Shown one piece after another: positions 1-9,531 of a stretch of 64,000 nucleotides of DNA (position 1 is its first letter; the number at the start of each line of letters is the position of its first letter). The DNA comes from Kryptolebias marmoratus (taxonomy: Eukaryota > Chordata > Actinopteri > Cyprinodontiformes > Rivulidae), in assembly GCF_001649575.2 (NCBI RefSeq), contig NC_051434.1, positions 9,798,412 to 9,862,411 on the forward strand, given 5' to 3'. The notes below the pieces were generated by a model. The model had not been told where the DNA came from and made no database searches. It was given only the letters and a program-made list of their open reading frames with translations. A program made the translations under genes and the position numbers.

Positions 1-1119
1 CTGCTCAGTCAGTAAAAACCAGCAGACTTTAACATAAAACATGTCTGCAGGCTGCTTTTGTAGCCCTTTAAACTGCACGTGCCCCGTTCACAATACACCC
101 ACACACTCACATTAAGGTGCATTTTCAATAAATACAAATGTAAATGGAACAATTAACATATTGGTGAAATAATCTTTGTCCTCCTAAATTGACCTGTTTC
201 CTCTCTATCACAGTCTCCAAACGCCAACTCAAACCTTTAATTCTCACATTTCTTTGTCTCAATAAGATCAGATGAGAATTAAACACATCTGGGTCTGAAA
301 CATTTATTACTAACAAGAGAGAGAGTAGGCATTGGGAAAGAAAGGAAGGAGTAATGCTGTCACATTGCACAAATGTCAACAATTCCTGACCAAAAAGGGA
401 AAAAAAAAGGAAAGTCTGGACACAGTTAAACCTTCAGGCTAATGTCCAGTGCATAGCACACAGTCCACAACAGGGATTTGGTCCTTGTTTAAAACAAAAA
501 TAAATAAAGTTCACCCAAATATTTAGTGACTAGAGGCAGAGGGTAAAGTGACAAAAGGGGAACTTTCCTTTCTTAAAATTAACTGTACCTGAACGTCACC
601 AGTGTGTTGCCTCATGGTTATCGTGTTACAGCTCACAGGCAGCCCGAGGCGACACGTTTGTCACTGAAAATAAACTCGGATGACATTTTAAGTATGAACA
701 ATTTCATCAGTATTGAAAAATCAACCAATTATCCCCTCTGCAGATTGTTTTTCCAAATGCTAATTACTCTGCATTAATCGTATTAAAGGGTGATTTTGGC
801 CCATCTTATGAAACAAGTTAATCAAGTGTTAGTTGTAAGTTTGAGAATTTTAAAAGGAGCGGGTCCTGGCCAGCTTTTACAAGTTAGAAACATTAAACCC
901 AATCAGGACACTTTTCTTGCAGGAACAAAGTTAGGAGAGTCAAAGCTGGCAGTGGTAAAGGGTGTTTCCTGCCTCCTCGTATATAATTCAGCCAAAACCA
1001 TCTGCAGGGTTACAAAACCAAAACAGAAAATGTAGGTGACTTCTTTTTATGATTAAAAGCTCGTCTCTTATATGGCTCTCGGTATCAAGTGGCACCATCC
1101 TGATAAACTTGTGACAGAC

Positions 1120-1125
1120 TTTATT
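1120..1125 (-). terminator. candidate poly(A) signal for dtnbp1
   Basis: TTTATT on the plus strand reads AATAAA on the minus strand, about 710 bases after the dysbindin stop. A second AATAAA is at 303-308. Which one is used cannot be told from sequence. Confidence 0.3.
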
Positions 1126-1524
1126 TGATTGAATATATAGAACAGTAAAACCTCCCAACATAACTTACAAGCTGCAGAATTGAAGCTCAGTAAATCTTAG
1201 CATGAAGCATGACTAAAACTGGCTCAAAAAGGCTCATCTGGATGATTTTTTGTCTCCACACTTCTTTCAGCATGAACTGGCTTCTTACAGTCTCAACATG
1301 CACAAAAACACAAAAGAAAAAAGCAAATTGATAAAGTGCACGTTGAGACATTTTATGCCTTTATGCTAAAGGGGGCAAAAACCTTTTTCTTATTAGAATT
1401 GAAACCTTAACTTAGTGGTCTTTTAAGGCAAGTTTATGTGGCAGTTAGTGCAACCTCCAAGTAACTTCTCTTATGATTTTCTTAATATATGAAAGATTTG
1501 TAGGAACAAAAGCCAATATATTTA

Positions 1525-1773
1525 CAGTACTGGGCAAAAAACTTTTAAACACCTCATATTTTTTAAACTATTTCGCTCAGGAAGAGTCAGACTTTCTTGT
1601 ATTCTTGTAAGCAGCCAAGCTAAGAAAAAAAAAAAGAAATTCTCGACAGACTTTCAGAAAGCCTAAAGAAATATTGATCGAGACCACTTGAACAGATTAC
1701 AGTAAAGTCTGGCTCATTGGAAGTAAAATGTAAAGAAAAGAGAGAAGATTCAGGACTTTTGCACGGTGCTGTG
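1525..1773. mobile_element. short Tc1/mariner-type non-autonomous element (MITE)
   Basis: The left end reads CAGTACTGGGCAAAAA. The right end, read backwards, is CACAGCACCGTGCAAAAG. The ends are imperfect inverted repeats, and a TA dinucleotide sits at each outer edge, as expected for a Tc1/mariner target duplication. The inside resembles both ends of the longer element at 3506-4220 (shared words such as CAGACTTTCTTGT and AAGTCTGGCT), so this looks like an internally deleted relative. It begins about 60 bases past the dysbindin stop codon and so probably forms part of the 3' UTR. Confidence 0.6.
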
Positions 1774-1835
1774 TACTCCGTATTTTGGATTTGGCAGCTG
1801 TGGGTGTCTCGCCTTTAAATCAAGTCCAACTGTCC

Positions 1836-2158
1836 TCAAACCTGCTGCCTTTTCTCCTTACAGTCTTTACTTGTCTCCTCCTTGTGGTCCTCTCTGTCCA
1901 CCAGCCCAGTATCAGGGTGAACCTCCTCCTCGTCCAGGGTCACCACCACCGGGGGCTTTCTCCTCCTCCCTCCTCCCACTGATCCTTCACCTCCCCCTTG
2001 CTCAGTCTCCTCGTCCTCCTCGTCCTCCTCTCCGGCCTCCGTGTCCTGGCTGGCTGAATCCGTGCAGGTGGAGGACAGGGATGAGAGCTTGTGTCGGAGC
2101 TCAGCCTGGGTGGGGACCTGGAGGCTGATCTCGGTCGTGAAAGACTCAACATCCGGAC
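1836..2158 (-). CDS. dtnbp1: dysbindin, last coding exon (acidic C-terminal tail)
   Basis: This exon completes a split glycine codon and then encodes 106 residues up to TGA at 1838-1836. The acceptor is TTTAAG at 2163-2159. It starts PDVESFTTEISLQVP and contains SSTCTDSASQDTEAGEE, which closely matches the C-terminal region of vertebrate dysbindin (ITLQVP and SSSTCTDSA in human). Next comes an acidic run rich in Glu and Asp, a Gly/Arg-rich spacer, a VTLDEEEVHPDT segment and a charged end. In mammals this tail is PEST-like and is absent from one isoform. The Gly-Gly-Gly-Arg-Arg-Arg spacer departs from the human sequence and is probably lineage specific. Dysbindin is a subunit of BLOC-1, which sorts cargo to lysosome-related organelles and acts at synapses. 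Two other open frames overlap this exon and are shadows. Confidence 0.93.
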
Positions 2159-2704
2159 CTTAAAGGGAACGACAAAAAGACATGTTCAAGCTCAGCAGTG
2201 TTTGTGTGTTAATAAAAGACCAAACATCTTCATTATTTATTACCTGGACTGCAAATAAAGGTTTTGGAGTCACATCAGTTAAAGGATGCAAATTTACTTA
2301 ATTATACATTTCTGCCTGAGTAAATTTAATACGAATTCAAGCTTATTGTTGCAAAATAATTTAAATTAAAGGCCTAATAATACTCAAAAAATGCCTATTG
2401 CTCACCACGTTTCATCCCAGTTACAGACTAAAATCATCTTTTGGTGAGAAATGGCGAGATTTAACTTAATATCTGTAAAACTGACAGATTTGCAGCCATT
2501 TTGGTGTTTTCTGAGGTGGTCATCTCAAATTAGGTTGGCTCTGAAAGTTACTCAGCTGTGGATGTACATCTAATGATTATATTGTGTAGGTTTCATTAAA
2601 AGTCTGTTCTGGGAACAGACAGACATGTGCAAACGCATCGTCCACCTTCGCCTTTCAGCGGCAGGCGATAATAATAGAGTATATTTGCTGTGTATTCTGC
2701 ATAC
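2159..2704 (-). other. dtnbp1 intron
   Basis: This intron lies between the last two coding exons. It holds no exon that I can support. A reverse-strand fragment of the interspersed repeat family (about 2462-2615) takes up much of it. Confidence 0.75.
2462..2615 (-). repeat. interspersed repeat family, copy A (partial)
   Basis: It shares the order of short words seen in the other copies: AATATCTGTAAAACTGAC, then a CCATTTT block, then GCTGTGGATGTACATCTAATG and TTTCATTAAAA. Only the central part of the family is kept. Confidence 0.55.
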
Positions 2705-2848
2705 CTGTGACAGGTGAGGCAGCACTGTTGTCCTCTCCCCCGGAGTGCAGGAAGACGTCCAGAGCCTCGTGGTCAGACATGTCCATCAGATCCATCTGCT
2801 CCAGCATGTCCACGTTCACCTCCATGGACGACATGCTGCCTATTGGCT
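2705..2848 (-). CDS. dtnbp1: dysbindin, penultimate coding exon
   Basis: The acceptor is TGGTGCACAG, ending at 2849, and the donor GGTATG begins at 2704. The exon completes a split Glu, encodes 47 residues and ends in phase 1 with a G that joins the next exon as glycine. It carries the hallmark dysbindin segment [20 protein letters not shown], followed by [13 protein letters not shown] and an HSGGEDN stretch. This is almost identical to human and also related to the DBNDD1/DBNDD2 proteins. Keeping the split Glu after Glu-Arg-Arg, exactly as in mammals, confirms the joint with 7207-7374. DBNDD1 and DBNDD2 are less likely because the flanking exons fit DTNBP1 itself and MYLIP is the neighbour. 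Confidence 0.96.
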
Positions 2849-3195
2849 CTGTGCACCACAAGTCCCAGTTAGACCTCAGCCATCATAAAAACACGCAGAA
2901 TAAACTAGCAAGGAGCTGAATCCAGGAACAACGAAGCTTCACTCAGACGTTTTCATCTCCAAATACAAAGGCAGAAGCAGATGGGCACATTGGAGCTGGA
3001 TGGTATTTCAAATGGATAAACGCGTGTATGCATTTCTTTAAAAGCTTTTTTGTTTATGATTCAAAGCATTAGTACTGTATGAAAAGAACTGGCAAGTATT
3101 ACTTTGTGAGAAGGTGTACATGAAGAGACCAAACAATTCCAGCTATGATAACTTTACAAAAACTGAGCAAACTTAAGGAATTTTGGATCTAAAGC

Positions 3196-3260
3196 TTAGT
3201 CTTTCTTCTTCATCTGAAACCACAGCAGTAATTCCTGCAGATCTTCAGCAGGAGCTTCTC
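3196..3260 (-). CDS. dtnbp1: candidate alternative terminal exon of dysbindin
   Basis: The acceptor is TTATGTTTTGTCCAG, ending at 3261, followed by 65 bases to TAA at 3198-3196. The exon at 7207-7374 ends after ERR with a lone G. Joined here, it reads Gly, then EAPAEDLQELLL, then WFQMKKKD and stop. The phase fits exactly and the peptide looks helical and acidic. It would give a dysbindin ending 21 residues after ERR, without the [10 protein letters not shown] block and the acidic tail. The only nearby minus-strand poly(A) candidate is a weak CATAAA near 3053. The exon sits in the intron between two certain exons of the same strand. Seen: splice site, phase and open frame. Inferred: that it is used. 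It could instead be a chance match, since the peptide is short. Confidence 0.4.
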
Positions 3261-3505
3261 CTGGACAAAACATAAACCAGCAGGTAAACTCACCCATAAG
3301 ACATAAACATGCACTTTTGTTCTTTTCTGCAATATATTGTGCACAAACAGAGACCAGAGATGCATGCGTGTCCCTCTATAAATACTATTTTTCTTGAACT
3401 GAACAACTTCCCCTGTAATTAAACCCTCACAAATAGTTGTTTAGATCAAACTGATCAGCAGATTCTCCTAAAGAAATACTCTGACAGTATAGGGATTAGA
3501 CAGTA

Positions 3506-4220
3506 TATGATACTGTGCAAAAGTCTTGAGTCTGCCCTATCTTTCTAATATTTTGCTTCCAAGGAGCCAGACTTTCTTGTTTTTTGGGGGTTTCTCTTGA
3601 GACTTTCACTGCTTTTTTAAAGTCAAGTACTTGATCAATTTCAGAGGTGTGCCTTTTGTTTGTTAAGGTCTCTTAACTCTGACCCATAAATTATGCAGGC
3701 ATTAAAAAGCTCTTAAAAATCAAATGACGAACCAGCATTGTGTTGATACATAATTTAGCAAAAAATAAATAAATCAGATCTTTAGCCATCTTTTTACTAA
3801 CAGCCTGCAACAAAAAACTAATTTGTTCTCCATTTCATTGGCAGAATTTGTAAACACCAAAGATCACAAAGTTTGAAGGAGCTGAAAACCTGACAAAGTC
3901 AATGATCAGCTGAAGGATGAAGCATTTGTCAGGTCTTTGATGGATTTGTTCCTGTTTGTTAAAGACATGACTTTCAGAACATTTTGGATCATCTGCTGCA
4001 GACAGTTTAACAGGTCTGGGACTTGTCTTGTCCTCCACTTGTCCATTTTCCTAATTTTAGTAAGCATAAAATGTTCAATAATTCTGTCATGATCAGGTAG
4101 AAGAACTGGACTTAAAAAGTGGAAAAGATTTGAAAAACCATTTATTCCAGAGAACTATTGATCAAGTCCAATTTAAAGGGTTACAGAAAAGTCTGGCTGC
4201 TTGAAAGAAATATTTAAAGA
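3506..4220. mobile_element. decayed Tc1/mariner-like DNA element
   Basis: It begins with TACTGTGCAAAAGTCTTGAG, a terminal motif of the kind common on fish Tc1-type elements. Its first about 100 bases and last about 120 bases resemble the two halves of the TA-flanked element at 1525-1773. On the minus strand, 3835-4038 contains a 67-codon open stretch with PVKLSAADD, which could be a transposase remnant but is too short to prove. The right inverted end is not visible, so the copy is truncated or diverged there. It lies in the dtnbp1 intron. Confidence 0.5.
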
Positions 4221-7206
4221 AACAAGTGATTTCAAACTCATTTGAGCAAACCTAACATTTGCAACCTGATTTATTTTGTCACAGTCAAAGATATGCTTAA
4301 AAACAAGGCTGTGAGGGACACAAATATATGACTTATAGCTTCATAACTGAATGCTGTTGCTTTAATTCATCATCGAAGCAATAATGATAAATAGAAAATA
4401 CCTGAAAATGACTACAGTCCCTGGTAAAATATGTAAGTGTAAAGAGTTATGAAACATTTTGTTAAATGCTGAAACTTCTCAAACCTTTCCTAGTTTTTCT
4501 ACAAACAGATCCTTCCCTTCCAAACTTTAACCGAGAAACTAATGTTTGTATTTTGCAGTAAAAGCACCGAAACTCGCCTTACTCATCAGCTATCACACTC
4601 CTGGAGTCACCAACTTGCAGGTGCACTGCAAGGTGGTGACTCCAATCTCAGCTCGTCTCATGATGTGCTGCATGCATCACAAACAGCCAGTCAGTGCACC
4701 ATCAGCTCCGAGATGATCTGTGCAGTAATAGAACATTTCTAACAACTTCAAGTACACCGTTTGAAAAATAAAAAAAAAAAAAAAAAAAAAAAAGTCCTGT
4801 TTTTTTTTTAATTCTAACACAAACCCAGAAAGATTAAACAGAACAGAATGTCACATGAAGACTTTTCAAACCCCTTCTTGTGTATTTTCCTCCTTTTCTG
4901 TAATTTCTCAGGGGAGACAACAGTGGAGCGCTGTGAAACATTAAAGAGAAATGGAGGTCTAATTCTCTCTAATGACCGCTCAGCGAGCATTTCCAAATCT
5001 CTGTTGTAAGCTTTGCAATTACCCGCACACAGGAGTGGCCTGGCCTCGAAAAATGCGGTTCAAAGGGATTCTGATACAGTTTTCAGCCCCACGTGGAGCT
5101 GCTTCTCCAGCATGTGAGGAAACAAAAATAAAACCCAACATTTTGAGAAGGTTTCGGTCTGGGAAGCTCTTCAGTAAAACAACTCATTTCCATGTGACTG
5201 CCTCTGACATGTTCCTCTGTTAGCCTCGCTGTGACCTTGTCTAAAAGGTTCTTCTGCTGGGGAGGGGGCTGCTTCTGCCTGCAGAGATGCTGCTCAGTGT
5301 GAGAGCGGGTGTTGCTTCAGACGAGCTGTTGACGGCTCCCTCTTTTTACTGAATTTCTGTTTGTTCATGCGTTTATTAAATTACAATAGCCTCTGCGTAC
5401 TTTGTGTTGTTTGAGTTGTTCATACATCAGAATGTTCAGCTCATTCAGGAGATGGCTGCTTTGACTTTTGTTTTTTGTAACTTTTATACTTTTCAAAATA
5501 TTTAATTATTTGCAAGTATTTTCTCCATAGAAATGAACTGTGACCTCTTCAGTTCCTTTAAAAACATTGTTCCCTTTGAAATATGCTTCACTAAACTTGC
5601 TCTATTTGTTTTCTATTTGCTATTCTTCTGCTTCTTTTAGCTTTAACAACTCAGTTTCAGCATCTTCAGTAAATTTCAGCAGTCAATAGTTCTTTAGCTC
5701 TTTGTAGACCTCCATTATTTGTCTGAAGTTTAGCTGCAAGGCTTTACAGCTACGTCACAGTCTCATTTTCAAATAAAGGAAGGTTGTTTTCATTTCTACA
5801 TTTTATTAAAAACACAAACACTTCATTAATAAAAAGCAGATTTGATTGACAGTAAAGACATAAGCCCCGCAGACTATCTCCTTCATTCATCCCTAAATCT
5901 CTTTCCTCTTCCTCCATCCCCCCCGCCCCCCTCCTCTTCCTCACTGCTCCACAATCTTCTCTCATAAACCAGTTTCAGGGGATTAAGGGAGGAGGATTGA
6001 TGAGTAAAAGAGGAAAAATATAAATCACATTCCAAACCCCAGCAGAGTCAGTAACATCCTTCAGAACGGGGTGGATGCACTTCCACGTTTCAGCACATGC
6101 TTTGGATATTTTAGCAGACTTTTGGCAGCGATATATGGGAGTAAACCGCAGCAGGTTTCTATTGCAGTCCCTCTGGAGGAGTCCATTTATATGATGTGTC
6201 GACTGCTGGGCTGCTAAAACAGCTACTTGGAGAGAGGAGCTTAAAAGTCACTAAGGCTCAGTCTGTGGATATGAAACTGAAGCGTGAAGGATTTAGCTGA
6301 TATGGCAGGCTGTTGTAACATATACTCAGACCAGACTCTTTAATTACGGGTTTTTAGACATCTACTATAGAATTCCTTTTTGCTAGTCAGAACTAAGACA
6401 TATAAAATAACAGCTTACATTTTAAGATCCCCACAACTGCAGTTGTATCAAGAAAAACTAAGTTTGTGAATTCAAAACACTCTAAGTTTAAGCAGTTATT
6501 TTAACATTTATTGGCTGGACTAGATGTCTGTGGCAGATATCCTAAATTGCTATTCTGATAAATATTTCAAACATCTCAAATGTGATTCTTTCTGGAACTG
6601 ATGATGCCACTTTTCTCATTCATGTGTTTATCCACACGTTCATTCTGCCAGTAGATTAAACTTTGTGGATGTTTGCATTAAAGTTCTTACTGGGAGAAAA
6701 TCACATTTCAGGACTCTACAACATCGTTTCACCTGTTTTATATTAAAATGACACTCATCAAGTTTTAATTGGATTTACAAAATGTCTCTGTAGATATTTG
6801 TTATGACACTGTTACTAGTTTAGTCATAAAATAAATATTTCAAATTCCCAACAACAAATCTATAATAAATGAAAAGCTTTTATTTTTTGTTTGTTTAAAA
6901 TTATATCAGTGTTTACAACCAAACTTAGGACTAGTAACAATGGGAGTGTAGATTTATGAAGTGTGAGTCAGAATTTTGGAAATTCTGGACATCTAAAATG
7001 CTTTTTATTTTACTAACTGTTATGATTTTCTTGGTAAAGAAATAAATGATAAATGGGCTTGCCATACCTGTGCTAGTACAGGCCCTCAGTGGAATGCTGA
7101 ACAGCTTTTGCAAAAACTTTTAAAGACACACCACTATAACTAAACTTTAACAACTGCTGCTTGAATCTTTAAAAGCGATGTCTGACGACCCTCTGGTCGT
7201 TCTCAC
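4221..7206 (-). other. dtnbp1 intron, remainder
   Basis: This is AT-rich intron DNA with no exon that I can support. It contains a 24-base A run at 4770-4793 and a short pyrimidine-rich block near 5880-5950. Open frames here are short, with no recognisable protein similarity. Confidence 0.6.
4770..4793. repeat. poly(A) run
   Basis: An uninterrupted run of 24 A follows AAAAT. It may be the tail of a degenerate retroposon, but no body can be recognised upstream. Confidence 0.8.
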
Positions 7207-7374
7207 CTCTCCGCTCAGCGATCTGCAGGTAGCCGGTGCTCAGATACTGCTCCATGTCCTGCTGAAAGGCCTCCTCAAAGAACTTCTGCCTGTCTTTCAG
7301 CTTCACCTGGGGGGGCGGGACCCCTGCTTGTTCAGCCCCGGGGGCTTTCTGTGAGTGTTCGGCATCCAGCTCCA
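7207..7374 (-). CDS. dtnbp1: dysbindin exon encoding the conserved [20 protein letters not shown] region
   Basis: The acceptor is TTTGGTTTCCAG, ending at 7375, and the donor GAGAG/GTGAGA follows 7207. The exon completes a split codon (xTG) and encodes [15 protein letters not shown], then [19 protein letters not shown], then [14 protein letters not shown] and LQIAERR. It ends in phase 1. It matches human dysbindin ELDAEHAQ through QIAERR, the end of the coiled coil and its junction with the conserved PIGSM block. Where human has HTQQ, this protein has an extra GVPPP stretch, about four residues longer. Prolines there should break the helix. The exon upstream that would complete the coiled coil is not recognised in this window. 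The candidate first exon ending at 30108 fits this exon's phase. Confidence 0.95.
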
Positions 7375-7544
7375 CTGGAAACCAAAGAGAAGAAAGTTTT
7401 CAGACAGAGACTTTTTCACTTTTTCCCCAACATGCAACCTCAGTGTGAGATAAATATGAATGAGCTCACGCTGTGCACATGTAGCATGAGCAGAAAAGCA
7501 GAATCTGTAAAAGTTTATTGCAATTATAAAGTTTTTGTTAATGT

Positions 7545-7895
7545 CTCTGTGTTAATGTGTCTGTTAGCAAAATATCTCATGAACCATTTGATGGATTTTA
7601 AAGAAACTTACAGGAAATAATCATTTGTTATACATCTACCACTGATTAACTTTTGGAGCTAGCCCAATTCAAGATGGCTGCCACAGCCAACTCACCTTAG
7701 AAAACACAAAAGTAGCTGAAATTCATTCAATTTTACAGATTTTGTACTTAAATGTGATGTGGTTGTAGCTGAGATTCAGTCACAACACGTACTATTTAAT
7801 TTCTCAACATAAAACTGCTTTAGTCTAAAACTCTGGCATGAAAGAAGGGGTGTAATATGTACTCCTTTAAGAAATGACAGGCCAGAATGATTGTT
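7545..7895 (+). repeat. interspersed repeat family, copy B
   Basis: It runs from GTCTGTTAGCAAAATATCTC through GATTAACTTTTGGAG and CAAGATGGCTGCCACAGC to AACTCTGGCATGAAAG and ends near the weak hairpin ACTCCTTTAAGAAATG. The word order is the same as in copies D to F. Confidence 0.75.
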
Positions 7896-8769
7896 ACCTG
7901 CTGTTGCAATTTACTTTAAAAAATCTGCTCACTAACAGAAACAGCAGGCAAATTAGAAAGTAAAAAAGGCAGAAAAAAGGAGGAAGCTGCCGAGCTGAAG
8001 TCGATCTTTACTGAAGCAGAACGATGTGGAGCTTCGAAGCGTCCACAGATTCACCAATTTAGCCTGGTGTTTGTAACTCTATCCTCCATCTCCTGTGGGC
8101 TGCACAGGAGGGACCTCACTCAGTGAGCTCTGCAGCTCGTAAACCTCAGAGCTGCAAACACATTAAACATCCATCTCCTGCTGCCCGCGTCCTCAGAGGT
8201 GCTGTGGCATCAAAAAGTGAGGTGCGGGATACAAATCTGTCACTGTTGTCAAGGAGAACGATCAACCGCTGAGCTGGTCTAATTGATCCTGACATATATT
8301 AGCCTTCAGATGGAGAGGGCCCATCACGCTGAGTGCTGATAGCTTGTGCAGCACATTTGTCTCTGTGGAAAGTCTCCGGGTGTGACAAAAATGTAAGGTT
8401 TTTAAGTGTTTTAAATATTGATGCTTTTGAGACAAATATCCTTTCCATACAAAATTTGCCTTTAGACTTTTAAGAATGAATTGCATAAGATTAGGGGAAG
8501 GGGTTAGCATTTGTTAGTCTGGAGGGCAGAAATGTAAGTCACTGATGTATTCTGACGTGATGGAAGCTCGTGCATGAGAGGGCTGCAGCCTGCAGTCTTG
8601 GATGGGCTGTCTCTTTATTTTTCTCATCATTCTTTGATAGAAAAATATTACATAAGACTACAGTGGCAAGAGGCAGGTCAATGTAGTGCATAAGTATTGA
8701 CTAATGCAAACTGTGATCTTGGTTTAATGTGGACTCAAAGAAATGCATGTTAGAAAATGAAAGGCTTTG

Positions 8770-9040
8770 CACTTCTTGAAGGAATTTAAATTGCTGTTTT
8801 GGTTAAACCTCGAAAATAACGTCACGCACAATTTCGTGTGATATCACAAGATGTTAATCTCAGATGATCTGTTGTTAATGACTCTCAGCTATTACCAGTA
8901 CAACTTTTAGCTCAACATCTGAAAAACTGACCGAGTTACAGACATTCATGTTATGGTTGTGGTGGCCATCTTCAATAGAATCGGCTATCAGCTGTTGATC
9001 TACATTCAGTGATTACTTTATGAAACTTTTATGTAAGCCC
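8770..9040 (-). repeat. interspersed repeat family, copy C
   Basis: Reverse orientation. It starts near the hairpin end (CTTCTTGAAGGAA), then TGACTCTCAGCTATTACCAG, GGTGGCCATCTTCAATAG and CAGTGATTACTTTATGAAAC. It lacks the outermost part of the family. Confidence 0.65.
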
Positions 9041-9314
9041 ATCCTGTGGGATAGGAGACATTTTGGTGACAGAGACCCAAACACTGACGTGCACACACAC
9101 AGAGACAACATTACCCGCCTTTGCCTTGTGGCAGTGCACAATGATGATAACAGGTTACCTTTCTTTTTTTTTTTTTTTAAATGAAAGCTTTTGACACTGT
9201 TCAGTTGAGACATACTGTATATTTACATATGAATGGTTCTGCTGAGACATCAAGGTTTGCACTCCTTCACACAGAGAAGAGCCCTGATAAAAATGTAGGC
9301 TGTGGCAGCAGATG

Positions 9315-9336
9315 GACACACACACACACACACACA
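9315..9336. repeat. (CA)n microsatellite
   Basis: About eleven AC units run without interruption. Confidence 0.9.
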
Positions 9337-9434
9337 AAACCAAAGAATAATGAGATCCCACCAGAGCTCACACAAGCCAGCAGCCCTCAGAGACCTGGAA
9401 AAGAATAGCACTCTTTCTCTGTGTCATCCCTTAC

Positions 9435-9531
9435 CCAGCGTCCAATTTATCTCCTTCATCTGATGCTTCATGTTTGTCCCTCATCCTTTCCCCATGACTG
9501 TCTTTTCACTCGCCGTGGCTGCTGTGAAAGA
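9435..9531 (-). other. possible minus-strand exon (untranslated or short start exon)
   Basis: It is bounded by CTTTCACAG on the acceptor side and GCTGG/GTAAGG on the donor side, 97 bases. All three frames carry stops in the first half, so it could only be leader plus a start. An ATG at 9471 opens MKHQMKEINWTL and ends in phase 1, which fits the dysbindin exon at 7374. The peptide does not resemble the known dysbindin coiled coil convincingly. This is probably a chance arrangement, kept because both splice signals are good. Confidence 0.15.

Larger units (their letters stand above)
1..1835. other. 3' untranslated/flanking DNA of dtnbp1
   Basis: No coding exon is visible on either strand. The part next to the dysbindin stop codon should be its 3' UTR, because the gene reads leftwards. 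AATAAA signals on the minus strand lie at 1120-1125 and 303-308. A short transposon with TA-flanked inverted ends sits at 1525-1773, inside the probable 3' UTR. In human the next gene on this side is JARID2, pointing towards DTNBP1, but no piece of it is recognisable here. Confidence 0.5.

Noticed and set aside
1766..2128. 120-codon plus-strand frame over the dysbindin tail exon
   Set aside because: Proline-rich shadow of the Glu-rich minus-strand dysbindin exon, which has matching splice sites and clear homology.
8104..8160. Minus-strand stretch SEVYELQSSLSEVPPVQPT after TTTGCAG, considered as a dysbindin coiled-coil exon
   Set aside because: Only a loose resemblance to LVELQEQLQQLP, a poor donor, and an early stop.
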